Below the pieces are notes generated by a model. The model ran no database searches and had not been told where the DNA came from. It worked only from the letters and a program-made list of their open reading frames with translations. Below are positions 1 through 7,908 of a DNA stretch of 21,056 bases, in pieces. Within the stretch, counting starts at the first letter, position 1; every line of letters begins with the position of its first letter. Made by a program: the position numbers and the translations under genes. The stretch comes from Peptococcaceae bacterium BRH_c23 (GTDB taxonomy: Bacteria > Bacillota_B > Desulfitobacteriia > Desulfitobacteriales > Desulfitobacteriaceae), in contig LADV01000203.1 in NCBI GenBank assembly GCA_000961805.1, positions 1-21,056 on the forward strand. The letters are read 5' to 3'.

Positions 1-84
1 GCAACCGATAGTGCAAGCTATGAGGTGCTAATTCCAACAGAACCATAGGTTCTGAGAGATGAGAGTAGCGTGTTAAATATCATA
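1..84 (+). promoter_or_regulatory. SAM-I (S-box) riboswitch, 3' part of the aptamer, cut by the window edge
   Basis: The first 70 bases carry the conserved 3' half of an S-box aptamer: GCAACC at the very start, then GGTGCTAATTCC near 26-37, CAGA, a short hairpin, and GAGAGATGAGAG near 54-65. The 5' strand of the P1 stem lies before the window. An intrinsic terminator follows and then metY and metA, methionine genes that this class controls. SAM binding would be expected to favour the terminator and switch off the operon. The class assignment is strong from sequence and context; ligand binding is inferred. Confidence 0.93.
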
Positions 85-118
85 ACGGCCGCTTCTCTTG
101 AAGTGGGTCGTTTTTTAT
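85..118 (+). terminator. Riboswitch expression-platform terminator
   Basis: A GC-rich hairpin (ACGGCC-G-CTTC, loop TCTT, GAAGTGGGTCGT, with one bulged base and G-T pairs) is followed directly by a run of T. It sits between the S-box aptamer and the metY ribosome site, so it is the regulated intrinsic terminator of the met operon rather than the end of an upstream gene. Confidence 0.88.
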
Positions 119-168
119 TTACCAACCACCTCAATAGTCCTCTCTCAATTCAAACGATCCCTGTATGA

Positions 169-1494
<1,326 letters not shown>

Positions 1495-1656
1495 GGAGCT
1501 AAGAAGCTAAGAAACTTAAACTTGAGTAACCTTGCGCAATATCTGTTCACACAGTCTTGGCAGCAAAAAAAATGGGAGAATCGATGTGCGCTAGTTGGAT
1601 CTCGAATATCGGACTTCGTGCATCGAACCTCAACCTCGAAAAGGGAGTTTAGATAC

Positions 1657-2580
1657 ATGCCTATCAAAATACCTGAAAATTTACCTGCTTTAGAGATTTT
1701 AAATCAGGAAAACATCTTTGTGATGGGAGAAGAACGCGCCTTTCACCAAGATATCCGTCCCTTAAAAATTGTGATACTCAACCTCATGCCTCGCAAGGAA
1801 ACAACCGAAATACAACTCTTGAGATTGCTCGGAAATTCCCCTTTGCAAGTTGAAATTGTGCTTTTGCGTATTGATTCTCATGTTTCTAAAAATACTGCGC
1901 AGGAACATTTAGATTCCTTTTACAAAAGCTTTAGTGAGGTCAAAGGGCAAAAATTCGATGGCATGATCATCACTGGGGCACCAGTAGAGCATCTGGAATT
2001 TGAGGAAGTCTCCTACTGGGAAGAATTTAAAACTATCATGGAATGGACAAAAACTCATGTAACCTCCACCTTCCATATCTGCTGGGGGGCTCAGGCAGGG
2101 CTGTATCACCATTATGGAATTCCAAAATACCCTCTCTCTGAGAAGATGTTTGGAATCTTTAAGCACAATGTGAACAAGCGCAGCTTAAACGGCATGCAAC
2201 TGCTGCGCGGTTTTGACGATGAATTCTTCGTCCCCCACTCTCGCCATACGGAAGTCAAGCGCAGCGACCTTGAAACACACCCCGAATTAGAGATTTTATC
2301 GGAGTCTGATGAAGCGGGGCTTTACATTGTGGTTTCTAAAGACGGACGACAAGTGTTCGTAACGGGGCATTCGGAGTACGATACGTTAACTTTGAAAGAG
2401 GAATACGATCGGGACATCGCCAAAGGGCTTGCCATTGCACTTCCGAAAGGCTATTTTCCTAATGATGACCCTACTAAAACGCCAATCCATAATTGGCGCT
2501 CTCATACAAGCTTGCTATTTCAAAACTGGTTAAATTACTTTGTCTATCAGGAGACTCCTTATGATTTAGGAGCCCGCTAA
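1657..2580 (+). CDS. metA: Homoserine O-acetyltransferase of the MetA family
   Basis: MetA-type homoserine acyltransferase of 307 residues, catalysing the first step committed to methionine. The start is set at ATG 1657 ([15 protein letters not shown], the usual MetA N-terminus) with AAGGGAG ten bases upstream. An open frame reaches back to a TTG at 1522, but those 45 residues are unlike the family. Catalytic Cys142 lies in HICWGAQAG, and the His/Glu pair lies in TGHSEYD (His238, Glu240). Residue 111 is Glu in GAPVEHLEF; in this family Glu111 is associated with acetyl-CoA use and Gly111 (as in E. coli) with succinyl-CoA, so acetyl transfer is predicted. This agrees with the upstream metY, which consumes O-acetylhomoserine. 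Confidence 0.93.
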   Translation: MPIKIPENLPALEILNQENIFVMGEERAFHQDIRPLKIVILNLMPRKETTEIQLLRLLGNSPLQVEIVLLRIDSHVSKNTAQEHLDSFYKSFSEVKGQKFDGMIITGAPVEHLEFEEVSYWEEFKTIMEWTKTHVTSTFHICWGAQAGLYHHYGIPKYPLSEKMFGIFKHNVNKRSLNGMQLLRGFDDEFFVPHSRHTEVKRSDLETHPELEILSESDEAGLYIVVSKDGRQVFVTGHSEYDTLTLKEEYDRDIAKGLAIALPKGYFPNDDPTKTPIHNWRSHTSLLFQNWLNYFVYQETPYDLGAR

Positions 2581-2610
2581 CTTAATCGATTCAAGTGAAC
2601 TCAACCCAAA

Positions 2611-2648
2611 AGAAAGCTACCGATACAGCATACTATCGGTAGCTTTCT
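2611..2648 (+). terminator. Intrinsic terminator after metA
   Basis: A perfect 15-bp inverted repeat (2611-2625 and 2634-2648) with an 8-base loop starts 30 bases after the metA stop. It has A-rich 5' and T-rich 3' sides (AAAAGAAAGC and GCTTTCTAG), so it could work on either strand. The T tract is interrupted, so strength is uncertain. Confidence 0.75.
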
Positions 2649-2705
2649 AGTATTTACGCTATCCTAATCCTCGCTAAATTGGACGTAATAGTTCTTGTAA
2701 TATAA

Positions 2706-3041
2706 GGGAAAGCTAATTTTAGGGCTTCTCTATACGGAGTCGCTTCCAAAATTGGTGCCACGGCCATTTTTCCAATCAAACCCAAAGATGCAATTGCTAC
2801 CTTTATATCTCACCTTGTGTTTGGAACGACGAAAATTACTATCGCAGCTAATTTAGGAGACAGCCGTTTATTCAAGCCAGATAATTTGACGTTAGAAATT
2901 GATGAACCGCAAAGTTTATTTTCTAAAACTAAAGAGAAAAACAGTATTTTACAAACGCTCAAATTTTTAACAAAGAACAACCTAGCGCGGTATGATGAAG
3001 ACTCTCGTAGGTTCGAATCCCACTCTTCACCAGTTACATAG
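2706..3041 (+). pseudogene. Unidentified ORF fragment running into a tRNA 3' end
   Basis: An open frame with no convincing start or ribosome site runs from just after a TAA at 2703 to 3041. Its first half reads like a real protein segment with small and hydrophobic residues (YGVASKIGATAIFPIKPKD near 2733-2789, then HLVFGTTKITIAANLGD). Its last third is formed by tRNA-like sequence, so the frame as a whole cannot be an intact gene. I do not recognise the family. The best reading is a truncated gene remnant that happens to continue into a tRNA fragment. It lies in a 617-bp stretch (2649-3265) that holds no intact gene. Confidence 0.3.
2997..3032 (+). other. 3' end of a broken tRNA gene (T-arm to CCA)
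   Basis: The sequence contains GTAGGTTCGAATCCCAC, a T-arm with the TTCGAAT loop, running into CTCTTCACCA. No D-arm or anticodon arm lies upstream, the T-stem has one A-C mismatch, and there are 14 bases rather than the canonical 16 from the 3' T-stem strand to the CCA, so it cannot fold as an intact tRNA. A tRNA 3' end without its 5' half is what an old attachment site or a deletion leaves behind. A hairpin follows at once, as after a tRNA gene. Confidence 0.5.
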
Positions 3042-3048
3042 AGCATAA

Positions 3049-3090
3049 GCAAGGGATTCTCGCCTTATAGGTAAGAATCCTTGCATTCTT
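3049..3090 (+). terminator. Hairpin after the tRNA fragment
   Basis: GCAAGGGATTCT (3049-3060) pairs with AGAATCCTTGC (3074-3084) with one bulged G, and is followed by ATTCTTT. It looks like the original terminator of the lost tRNA gene. Confidence 0.55.
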
Positions 3091-3118
3091 TGCCGCACAG
3101 GAAAAAGAACATACGCCA

Positions 3119-3229
3119 TGCCATGCAGATCGGTAAATTGCCATATCCCATCTCCACATATTTCATGATGGAAGCTTGGGCTGCTTTATCAAAGTTAACG
3201 CCATCCGCGCCATAAATCGACTTCTCTCC
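3119..3229 (-). pseudogene. fhs: C-terminal fossil of formate-tetrahydrofolate ligase
   Basis: Reading the minus strand from 3229 gives 37 codons including IYGADGVNFDKAAQ, then MKYVEMGYGNLPICMA. This closely matches the conserved region near the C-terminus of formyl-tetrahydrofolate ligase (normally IYGADGV...GYG.LPICMAKTQYS). The frame is preceded by a stop and the similarity ends right after ICMA, where the family continues with KTQYS; the frame then runs as unrelated sequence to a stop near 3065. The remaining 500 or so residues are absent. This is a dead remnant with no expected function. The family call is from memory of the motif. Confidence 0.72.
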
Positions 3230-3265
3230 ATGTTAGAAAATTCACTACCTCAGCTAAACCGTAAA

Positions 3266-4678
3266 TTAGTCTTCGGCTTGGCCTTCTATATCATACCTGC
3301 GTAGTTTTTCATAGAAGGCGCGACGCGAAATACCTAATTCTCTAATAGCTGTGCTACGGTTGTTATTGCTGTTCGCCAAAGCCGCAACCATTAAGTCTCG
3401 TTCAACTTTGGCTACAGCTTCTTTTAAATCATAAGGCCTTTCTTGGATCTGTTGACATTCAATATTGATCGGACGCAAATAATCCGGGAGATGCTGGCCT
3501 TCAATTTGCGTTCCGCTTCGAACAATACTGGCGTGTTCCAATACATTTTGTAATTCTCTAACATTGCCGGGCCAGTCATGAGCCTTCAGAATCCTTATCA
3601 CTTGTGGAGAAAGGGTTAACTCTTGGTTTACTTCCTCCAAATATTGAGCAAGGAACTTTTTGGCAAGAGTAAGGAGATCATCCATACGTTCACGTAACGG
3701 CAATAGGTATAGCGGCACAATATTAAGTCGATAATACAAATCACGACGGAAAGTCCCTTCGTCCATCATCTTTTCCAAATTACGGTTTGTTGCCGTAATC
3801 ACTCTTATATTCAGACTTATGGTCTTGGTGCCTCCAACCCGTTCTAATTCTCTTTCCTGTAGTACTCTCAACAGCTTAGCCTGCATATTAATGCTCATAT
3901 CACCGATTTCATCCAAAAAAATGGTACCACCGTGAGCCAGTTCAAATTTCCCTAGCTTGCCACCCTTTTTTGCCCCAGTAAAAGCCCCATCCTCAAACCC
4001 GAACAACTCGCTTTCCAGCAAAGCCTCAGGTATAGCCGCACAGTTAACTTTAATCAAAGGTTTATCCTTCCGCCGGCTGGAATTATGAATGGCCCTGGCT
4101 AAAACTTCCTTACCGACTCCGCTTTCACCCAAGATTAGTACTGTACTATCAGTTCGAGCCACTTTTGCCGCTAACCCCAAGGTTTCCCTCAAACGACTGT
4201 TCTGCCCTACATATTCTTTAAAGGACAAAGGCAACTGCGTCTGCTGATTTAACTGATCCTGCAAATAGTCAGCTACTCCCTTAGTCTGTTGTAATTCCCT
4301 GCTCAACTCTACAACTTTAGTTATGTTATTGAAAATTGCAACACAGCCTACGACCTGGTCCCCTTCAAAAAGCGGAAACGAACGTCCAATTACATCAATA
4401 CCGACTGAGGAAAGATTGTCCCGCTCGTTACTGGCTTTTCCTGAGCGCAATACTTTGATAGCCAGACATTCTGGCTCGATCAAATCTAGCCTGCGCCCCA
4501 AGACCTTCTGAACCGGTACTCCTAAAATCTTAGCGTAAGACTCATTGGCATAAACAATCGTGGTATCTGAATCAAGAACCATTACAACGTCTTCAATGTT
4601 ATCGAGGATCTTAAATAAAAGCCCTTGATCCCATTGCTTGATAACATCTGTAGTTATAGCGTAAGATCCGATGCTCAT
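3266..4678 (-). CDS. PAS-domain sigma-54-dependent transcriptional activator (enhancer-binding protein)
   Basis: A 470-residue bacterial enhancer-binding protein. Residues about 20-125 form a PAS sensor ([18 protein letters not shown]) and are followed by a short coiled linker. The AAA+ domain has Walker A GESGVGKE (184-191), the sigma-54 contact loop GAFTGA (231-236), Walker [10 protein letters not shown] (252-260) and a likely arginine finger in [10 protein letters not shown] (310-319). A Fis-type helix-turn-helix lies at about 436-463 ([22 protein letters not shown]). There is no receiver domain, so it probably senses a small ligand through PAS instead of a kinase. ATG 4678 is preceded by a GGGGGAAAAAGG ribosome site. 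The surrounding catabolic units have -24/-12 promoters with upstream palindromes, and one such palindrome lies 27 bp before its own start, so it is the likely regulator of the cluster. Confidence 0.93.
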   Translation of the reverse strand: MSIGSYAITTDVIKQWDQGLLFKILDNIEDVVMVLDSDTTIVYANESYAKILGVPVQKVLGRRLDLIEPECLAIKVLRSGKASNERDNLSSVGIDVIGRSFPLFEGDQVVGCVAIFNNITKVVELSRELQQTKGVADYLQDQLNQQTQLPLSFKEYVGQNSRLRETLGLAAKVARTDSTVLILGESGVGKEVLARAIHNSSRRKDKPLIKVNCAAIPEALLESELFGFEDGAFTGAKKGGKLGKFELAHGGTIFLDEIGDMSINMQAKLLRVLQERELERVGGTKTISLNIRVITATNRNLEKMMDEGTFRRDLYYRLNIVPLYLLPLRERMDDLLTLAKKFLAQYLEEVNQELTLSPQVIRILKAHDWPGNVRELQNVLEHASIVRSGTQIEGQHLPDYLRPINIECQQIQERPYDLKEAVAKVERDLMVAALANSNNNRSTAIRELGISRRAFYEKLRRYDIEGQAED

Positions 4679-4704
4679 CCTTTTTCCCCCAATATGTTGT
4701 ATGT

Positions 4705-4721
4705 TGTATATTTTGTATACA
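4705..4721. promoter_or_regulatory. Palindromic operator in front of the sigma-54 activator gene
   Basis: TGTAT-ATTTTGT-ATACA, a perfect match to the 17-bp palindrome found before the catabolic units, centred about 35 bp upstream of the activator start codon. A TTGACT at 4739-4744 (minus strand) could be a -35 element; the matching -10 region would then overlap this palindrome, which suggests negative autoregulation. The rest of the 4679-4895 gap holds a 13-bp palindrome (ACCGTT-G-AACGGT near 4778-4790) and two copies of ATGCTCGA near 4832-4852, with no coding sequence seen. Confidence 0.65.
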
Positions 4722-4895
4722 TCATATCAGAAAAAACCAGTCAAACCTCCTTTAATCTCCGAAAGGGATAAATTGACCGTTGAACGGTAGTAACAAGGTT
4801 TTTAACAGGGTACAGTCGCTGCACGCATCCGATGCTCGAGGCTCAATGCTCGATGTCCGAAGCACAAAGTAGAATGATTTAATGCACAATGTTAA

Positions 4896-5333
4896 TTATG
4901 CATTAATATTATTTCCTCTAAAGCTATCCTTGGTCTTAAACGAGACCTCTGCTGATCCCGTCAATACTTCTTCTCCGTTAGCTTTAGTCACAATAAGGTC
5001 ACATTTTACGGCATCAGACAGAGCATCTTTAATATAGCCAGAAAAAACTATCCGTTCTCCAACTCGAACCATATTTTTAAACCGGACTTCAAAACTCTTA
5101 AGGGTTCCTTCTTCACTTATCCAGTCTGTCAGCATGGCTCCAAGTTGAGCCATAGTCAACATCCCGTGAGCTATTATACCGTCAAATCCTGCTTTTCGGG
5201 CAAATGCCTCGTCTAAGTGAATAGGATTAAAATCACCTGAAGCCTCTGCATACTGCCGTAATTGCAGGTCGGTTGGCCACCATTCTCTACTGGGGAGCGA
5301 GTCGTTAACCTGATAATCCCAAAGGTGTTTCAT
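4896..5333 (-). CDS. MaoC-like (R)-specific enoyl-CoA hydratase / dehydratase subunit
   Basis: A 145-residue single hot-dog domain with the hydratase-2 signature: YAEASGDFNPIHLDEAFARK holds catalytic Asp34 and His39, and GFDGIIAHGMLTMAQLG follows. Enzymes of this family add water to trans-2-enoyl-CoA, usually giving the (R)-3-hydroxyacyl-CoA. ATG 5333 has AGGAAAG just upstream and lies 15 bp after the crotonase stop, so it is the last gene of a three-gene unit. The first gene of the unit is also a hot-dog protein but lacks the catalytic motif, so the two may form a heterodimer like mycobacterial HadAB. The substrate is not readable from sequence. Confidence 0.82.
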   Translation of the reverse strand: MKHLWDYQVNDSLPSREWWPTDLQLRQYAEASGDFNPIHLDEAFARKAGFDGIIAHGMLTMAQLGAMLTDWISEEGTLKSFEVRFKNMVRVGERIVFSGYIKDALSDAVKCDLIVTKANGEEVLTGSAEVSFKTKDSFRGNNINA

Positions 5334-5348
5334 CTTTCCTACAGATAC

Positions 5349-6128
5349 CTACCTTCCCTGAAAGTTTGGCTTACGCTTTTCCATAAAAGCCTTCATACCT
5401 TCTTTTTGATCCTCGGTGGCGAACAAAATACTGAAGCATCTTTGCTCATACTGCAGTCCTGCTTCCAAGTCCATGTGCAGCCCCTCATTGACGCAAGACT
5501 TTGCCATACGTAAAGCAACAGCCCCCTGACTCGCAAAGCGTTTAGCCATTTTTCTGGCTTCCTCGAAAAGTTCTTCAGCGGGAACTACTTTATTGACCAG
5601 GCCAATACGAAATGCCTCCTCAGCGCTGATAAAGTCACCGCTAAAAAGTAACTCTTTGGCTCTGCCTGCTCCGACGAGTCTTGGCAAACGCTGGGTTCCT
5701 CCGATTCCAGGCAAAATACCTAGTTTAATTTCCGGCAAGCCAAACTTGGCAGAGTCAGCGGCAAGACGTACATCTGCAACTAAGGCTAATTCACATCCAC
5801 CGCCCAGAGCATAACCTGCAACCGCTGCAATTACCGGTTTGGGCATATTTTCGATAGCGTTAAAAGCACGGTGTGCAGGTTGGTCATCTGTAGCAAAATC
5901 AACCGTAGTTGCTGTAGCCATTTGATCGATATCTGCTCCGGCTGCAAACACTTTGTCGCCTCCTGTGATAATGACTACCCGTACAGAATCATTCATGCCC
6001 AGTTCCAAAGCGGCTTCGCCTAATTCCCTAATAACCTGACTGTTTAAGGCATTTAACACCTTAGGCCGATTAAGGGTAATTGTTCCAATTCCGTCGTTGA
6101 TTTGTACTAGGATCGTTTCGTATGGCAT
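5349..6128 (-). CDS. crt: Enoyl-CoA hydratase / crotonase (3-hydroxybutyryl-CoA dehydratase)
   Basis: A 259-residue crotonase-fold protein of typical length. The oxyanion-hole segments are FAAGADI (61-67) and ALGGGCELAL (107-116). The two catalytic glutamates of classical hydratases are present at about Glu113 and Glu133 (the latter in LPEIKLGILPGIGGTQRL). It should hydrate crotonyl-CoA to (S)-3-hydroxybutyryl-CoA, the step between the AbfD-type dehydratases and Hbd encoded nearby. ATG 6128 follows AAGGAG with a 10-base spacer. It is flanked on both sides by MaoC-like genes in one unit: 24 bp after the upstream gene and 15 bp before the downstream one. The sequence does not fix the chain-length preference. 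Confidence 0.9.
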   Translation of the reverse strand: MPYETILVQINDGIGTITLNRPKVLNALNSQVIRELGEAALELGMNDSVRVVIITGGDKVFAAGADIDQMATATTVDFATDDQPAHRAFNAIENMPKPVIAAVAGYALGGGCELALVADVRLAADSAKFGLPEIKLGILPGIGGTQRLPRLVGAGRAKELLFSGDFISAEEAFRIGLVNKVVPAEELFEEARKMAKRFASQGAVALRMAKSCVNEGLHMDLEAGLQYEQRCFSILFATEDQKEGMKAFMEKRKPNFQGR

Positions 6129-6152
6129 TTATCTAATCTCCTTATTTTAGAT

Positions 6153-6560
6153 TTAAATTTCATCCCTATGATCAGAGAAGATCACTGTTGAACTCATTGA
6201 AAAAACCTGTTCCCCCGCATGATTGCACCCCGTAGTCTCAACTATAACAAACGTCATTTTGCCAACCTTACCGGACCGTTCAAAAACATCCTTGATCCGA
6301 CGAGTATAGACTATATTGTCACCGATTGAAACCGATTGAAAATAAACGAATTTTTGTTCACCATGAATTGTTCCGGGTTGAAATAGATCAACCCCTTCAA
6401 TACTACCTTTCATAAAGGTTCCAAAGAAAGTTGGAGGCACCCGGTTTTCAAAGGGAATACCCACCGTTTCGGCGAACCTGCGAACTACATCTGCCTCGAT
6501 CTTTACTCTAACTGGTTTGCTTTCCCGACCAATTAAATCTTTGCCAATTATTTTTACCAC
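6153..6560 (-). CDS. MaoC-like N-terminal dehydratase domain protein (FAS1-like hot dog)
   Basis: A 135-residue single hot-dog domain resembling the N-terminal half of MaoC dehydratases: VKIEADVVRRFAETVGIPFENRVPPTFFGTF, then GTIHGEQKFVYFQSVSIGDNIVYTRRIKDVFERSGK. It has no D-x4-H hydratase motif, so it is more likely the non-catalytic or substrate-binding partner of the MaoC protein two genes downstream. The GTG start at 6560 directly abuts a GGGGAGG ribosome site, leaving almost no spacer, so the true start may be a non-standard codon a few residues inside (the AUA/AUU codons near residues 4-5). It is first in the unit maoC-crt-maoC. Confidence 0.75.
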   Translation of the reverse strand: MVKIIGKDLIGRESKPVRVKIEADVVRRFAETVGIPFENRVPPTFFGTFMKGSIEGVDLFQPGTIHGEQKFVYFQSVSIGDNIVYTRRIKDVFERSGKVGKMTFVIVETTGCNHAGEQVFSMSSTVIFSDHRDEI

Positions 6561-6581
6561 CTCCCCTTTTGATATTACATA

Positions 6582-6767
6582 CTAAAAAGCATCTTCAGGA
6601 ATGTCTATTGCTGAGCTGTCCTCCTCTTTAATTACCCTTACTGTTGCCATAACGTCTGGAACAATATTTCTAACATAAAAACGTGCGCTGAAAATTTAAA
6701 AAATCTTTTCTCCTTCCAGCCATTCCTTAATGATAAATTTGTGATCCAGGTTATGATAAATAAAGTG
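6582..6767 (-). pseudogene. C-terminal fossil of an acyl-CoA dehydrogenase
   Basis: Reading the minus strand gives a 62-codon frame ending at TAG 6582-6584. It contains FIIKEWLEGEKIF, an in-frame TAA at 6696-6698, then SARFYVRNIVPDVMATVRV and ends in IDIPEDAF. This tail resembles acyl-CoA dehydrogenases that carry the extra C-terminal domain and end in a PEEAF-like motif. The rest of the ~590-residue enzyme is missing. The remnant lies just before the maoC-crt-maoC genes and in their orientation, so an acyl-CoA dehydrogenase probably once headed that operon. The stretch between it and the hairpin at 6878 shows no other identifiable gene. Confidence 0.6.
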
Positions 6768-6846
6768 GCTAGACAAATTTAACTCCACCTTCTTCCTCAA
6801 CATCAGAGAAAATTAAACACTTGTAGCGGCTGTTACTTACTTAACT

Positions 6847-6863
6847 TTCAATAATCGTGCCAA
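6847..6863 (-). promoter_or_regulatory. Probable sigma-54 promoter of the maoC-crt-maoC unit
   Basis: Minus strand TTGGCACGATTATTGAA: a perfect -24 box (TTGGCACG) but TTGA in place of TTGC at -12. The support is positional: the two upstream palindromes lie 63 and 106 bp from it, almost the same as the 62 and 105 bp seen before the second abfD gene. Transcription would begin near 6837, giving a ~277-base leader that includes the acyl-CoA dehydrogenase fossil. Confidence 0.6.
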
Positions 6864-6877
6864 CAATAACTATACAT

Positions 6878-6924
6878 AAAAATCCCTCAGGCAAACGTTA
6901 AAAAGCCCTGGGGGATTTTAAACT
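6878..6924 (-). terminator. Terminator of the thiolase-hbd unit
   Basis: On the minus strand AAATCCCCCAGGGC pairs with GCCTGAGGGATTT across a ~12-base A/T-rich loop (one G-T pair, one bulge) and runs into a T tract. It is about 80 bp after the hbd stop. Confidence 0.82.
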
Positions 6925-6925
6925 T

Positions 6926-6985
6926 TGTATAGCTTTGATACAAACAAGCAGGTGCCACTTAGCAAGTATGTATACTAATGATACA
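6926..6985. promoter_or_regulatory. Pair of palindromic activator sites upstream of maoC-crt-maoC
   Basis: Two perfect matches: TGTAT-AGCTTTG-ATACA (6926-6942) and TGTAT-ACTAATG-ATACA (6969-6985), with start points 43 bp apart, about four helical turns. They lie 63 and 106 bp upstream of the -24 element at 6863, a typical place for sigma-54 enhancer sites. They sit between the hbd terminator and the hbd stop codon. Confidence 0.75.
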
Positions 6986-6999
6986 CACAGTATCTAATC

Positions 7000-7851
7000 T
7001 TAATACTTATAGAAACCTTCTCCGCTCTTCCGACCATGTTTACCTGCTCTGCACATTTGTTTGATTATCTGCGGTGCAGCGTACTGGCTGTCGCTGAATT
7101 CATCAGCAAAGTATTCCATAACATGATAGGCAAGATCAATTCCACCAAAATCCAACAGTTCAAACATGCCCATGGGATAGTTGAGTCCAAGCTTTACAGC
7201 GGTATCAATGTCTTCAACGGATGCAACTCCTTCCTGCAGGAGGCGGGCAGCCTCAATCAGCTGGGGCATCAAAATCCGATTAGCTATGAATCCTGGGGAA
7301 TCCTTTTTGACCTCAACCGTTGTCTTGCCGAAAGCGCGGGCTAAATCAGTTGCTTCTGCTATCGTTTCGTCCGAACTCTGCGTTCCACGGATGATTTCCA
7401 CTAACCGCATAATCTGAGCTGGATTAAAAAAGTGCATACCGCAGACTTTGTCAGGGCGGCCTGAAGCAGTTGCAATTTCCGTGATCGACATGGAAGAAGT
7501 ATTAGTAGCAAAGATGACCTCAGGCCCGCACACCTTGTTCAGGGTCTGAAACACCTCCTTCTTTAGATCCATCTTCTCTAAAACTACCTCGATTATGAAA
7601 TCAGCAGCCGCCATATCCTCCAGCGCAGTCGTCTTTTTAAGCCTACCTAAAGTTACCTGTCGTACCTCCTCGGTCATCTTCCCTTTTTCAACAGAGCGCG
7701 CCATGAACTTATCCATATTAGCTACGGCACGATCAATAAACGTCATGTCGATATCCCGTAGGATTACATCATATCCTGCCATAGCGGCTATATGAGCAAT
7801 ACCTGTTCCCATAGTTCCAGCGCCAACAACTCCAATTGTGCGAATGTTCAT
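7000..7851 (-). CDS. hbd: (S)-3-hydroxybutyryl-CoA dehydrogenase
   Basis: A 283-residue short-type 3-hydroxyacyl-CoA dehydrogenase, the usual length for Hbd. The N-terminal NAD-binding Rossmann motif is GVVGAGTMGTGIAH (7-20). Substrate and catalytic residues are in ATNTSSMSITE (Ser119), GMHFFNPAQIMRLVEII (His140, Asn143) and DSPGFIANR. The C-terminal dimerisation domain ends in GRKSGEGFYKY. It oxidises (S)-3-hydroxybutyryl-CoA to acetoacetyl-CoA in the cytoplasm. ATG 7851 has AAGGAGG upstream. It follows the thiolase gene by 57 bp in the same orientation and the pair ends at a strong hairpin, so the two form one operon performing the last two steps to acetyl-CoA. Confidence 0.94.
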   Translation of the reverse strand: MNIRTIGVVGAGTMGTGIAHIAAMAGYDVILRDIDMTFIDRAVANMDKFMARSVEKGKMTEEVRQVTLGRLKKTTALEDMAAADFIIEVVLEKMDLKKEVFQTLNKVCGPEVIFATNTSSMSITEIATASGRPDKVCGMHFFNPAQIMRLVEIIRGTQSSDETIAEATDLARAFGKTTVEVKKDSPGFIANRILMPQLIEAARLLQEGVASVEDIDTAVKLGLNYPMGMFELLDFGGIDLAYHVMEYFADEFSDSQYAAPQIIKQMCRAGKHGRKSGEGFYKY

Positions 7852-7908
7852 CGTGGATCCTCCTTAAAATTGGTTCTTTTCTCCATCACAACGGCAGATT
7901 TAATATTC

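Noticed and set aside
1585..1640. Relation between CG-rich short repeats before metA and those at 4815-4862
   Set aside because: Both contain TCGA-rich words, but the similarity is too loose to call a shared repeat family.
1522..1656. N-terminal extension of metA from TTG 1522
   Set aside because: The 45 extra residues do not look like MetA, and ATG 1657 gives the standard N-terminus, catalytic numbering and a proper ribosome site.
2997..3032. Complete tRNA gene
   Set aside because: Only the T-arm and 3' end are present; no anticodon or D-arm upstream and the acceptor side is two bases short.
6945..6960. A second -24 element (GTGGCACC) near 6955
   Set aside because: No GC at the required 10-base spacing, and it lies between the enhancer sites; the element at 6847-6863 fits better.
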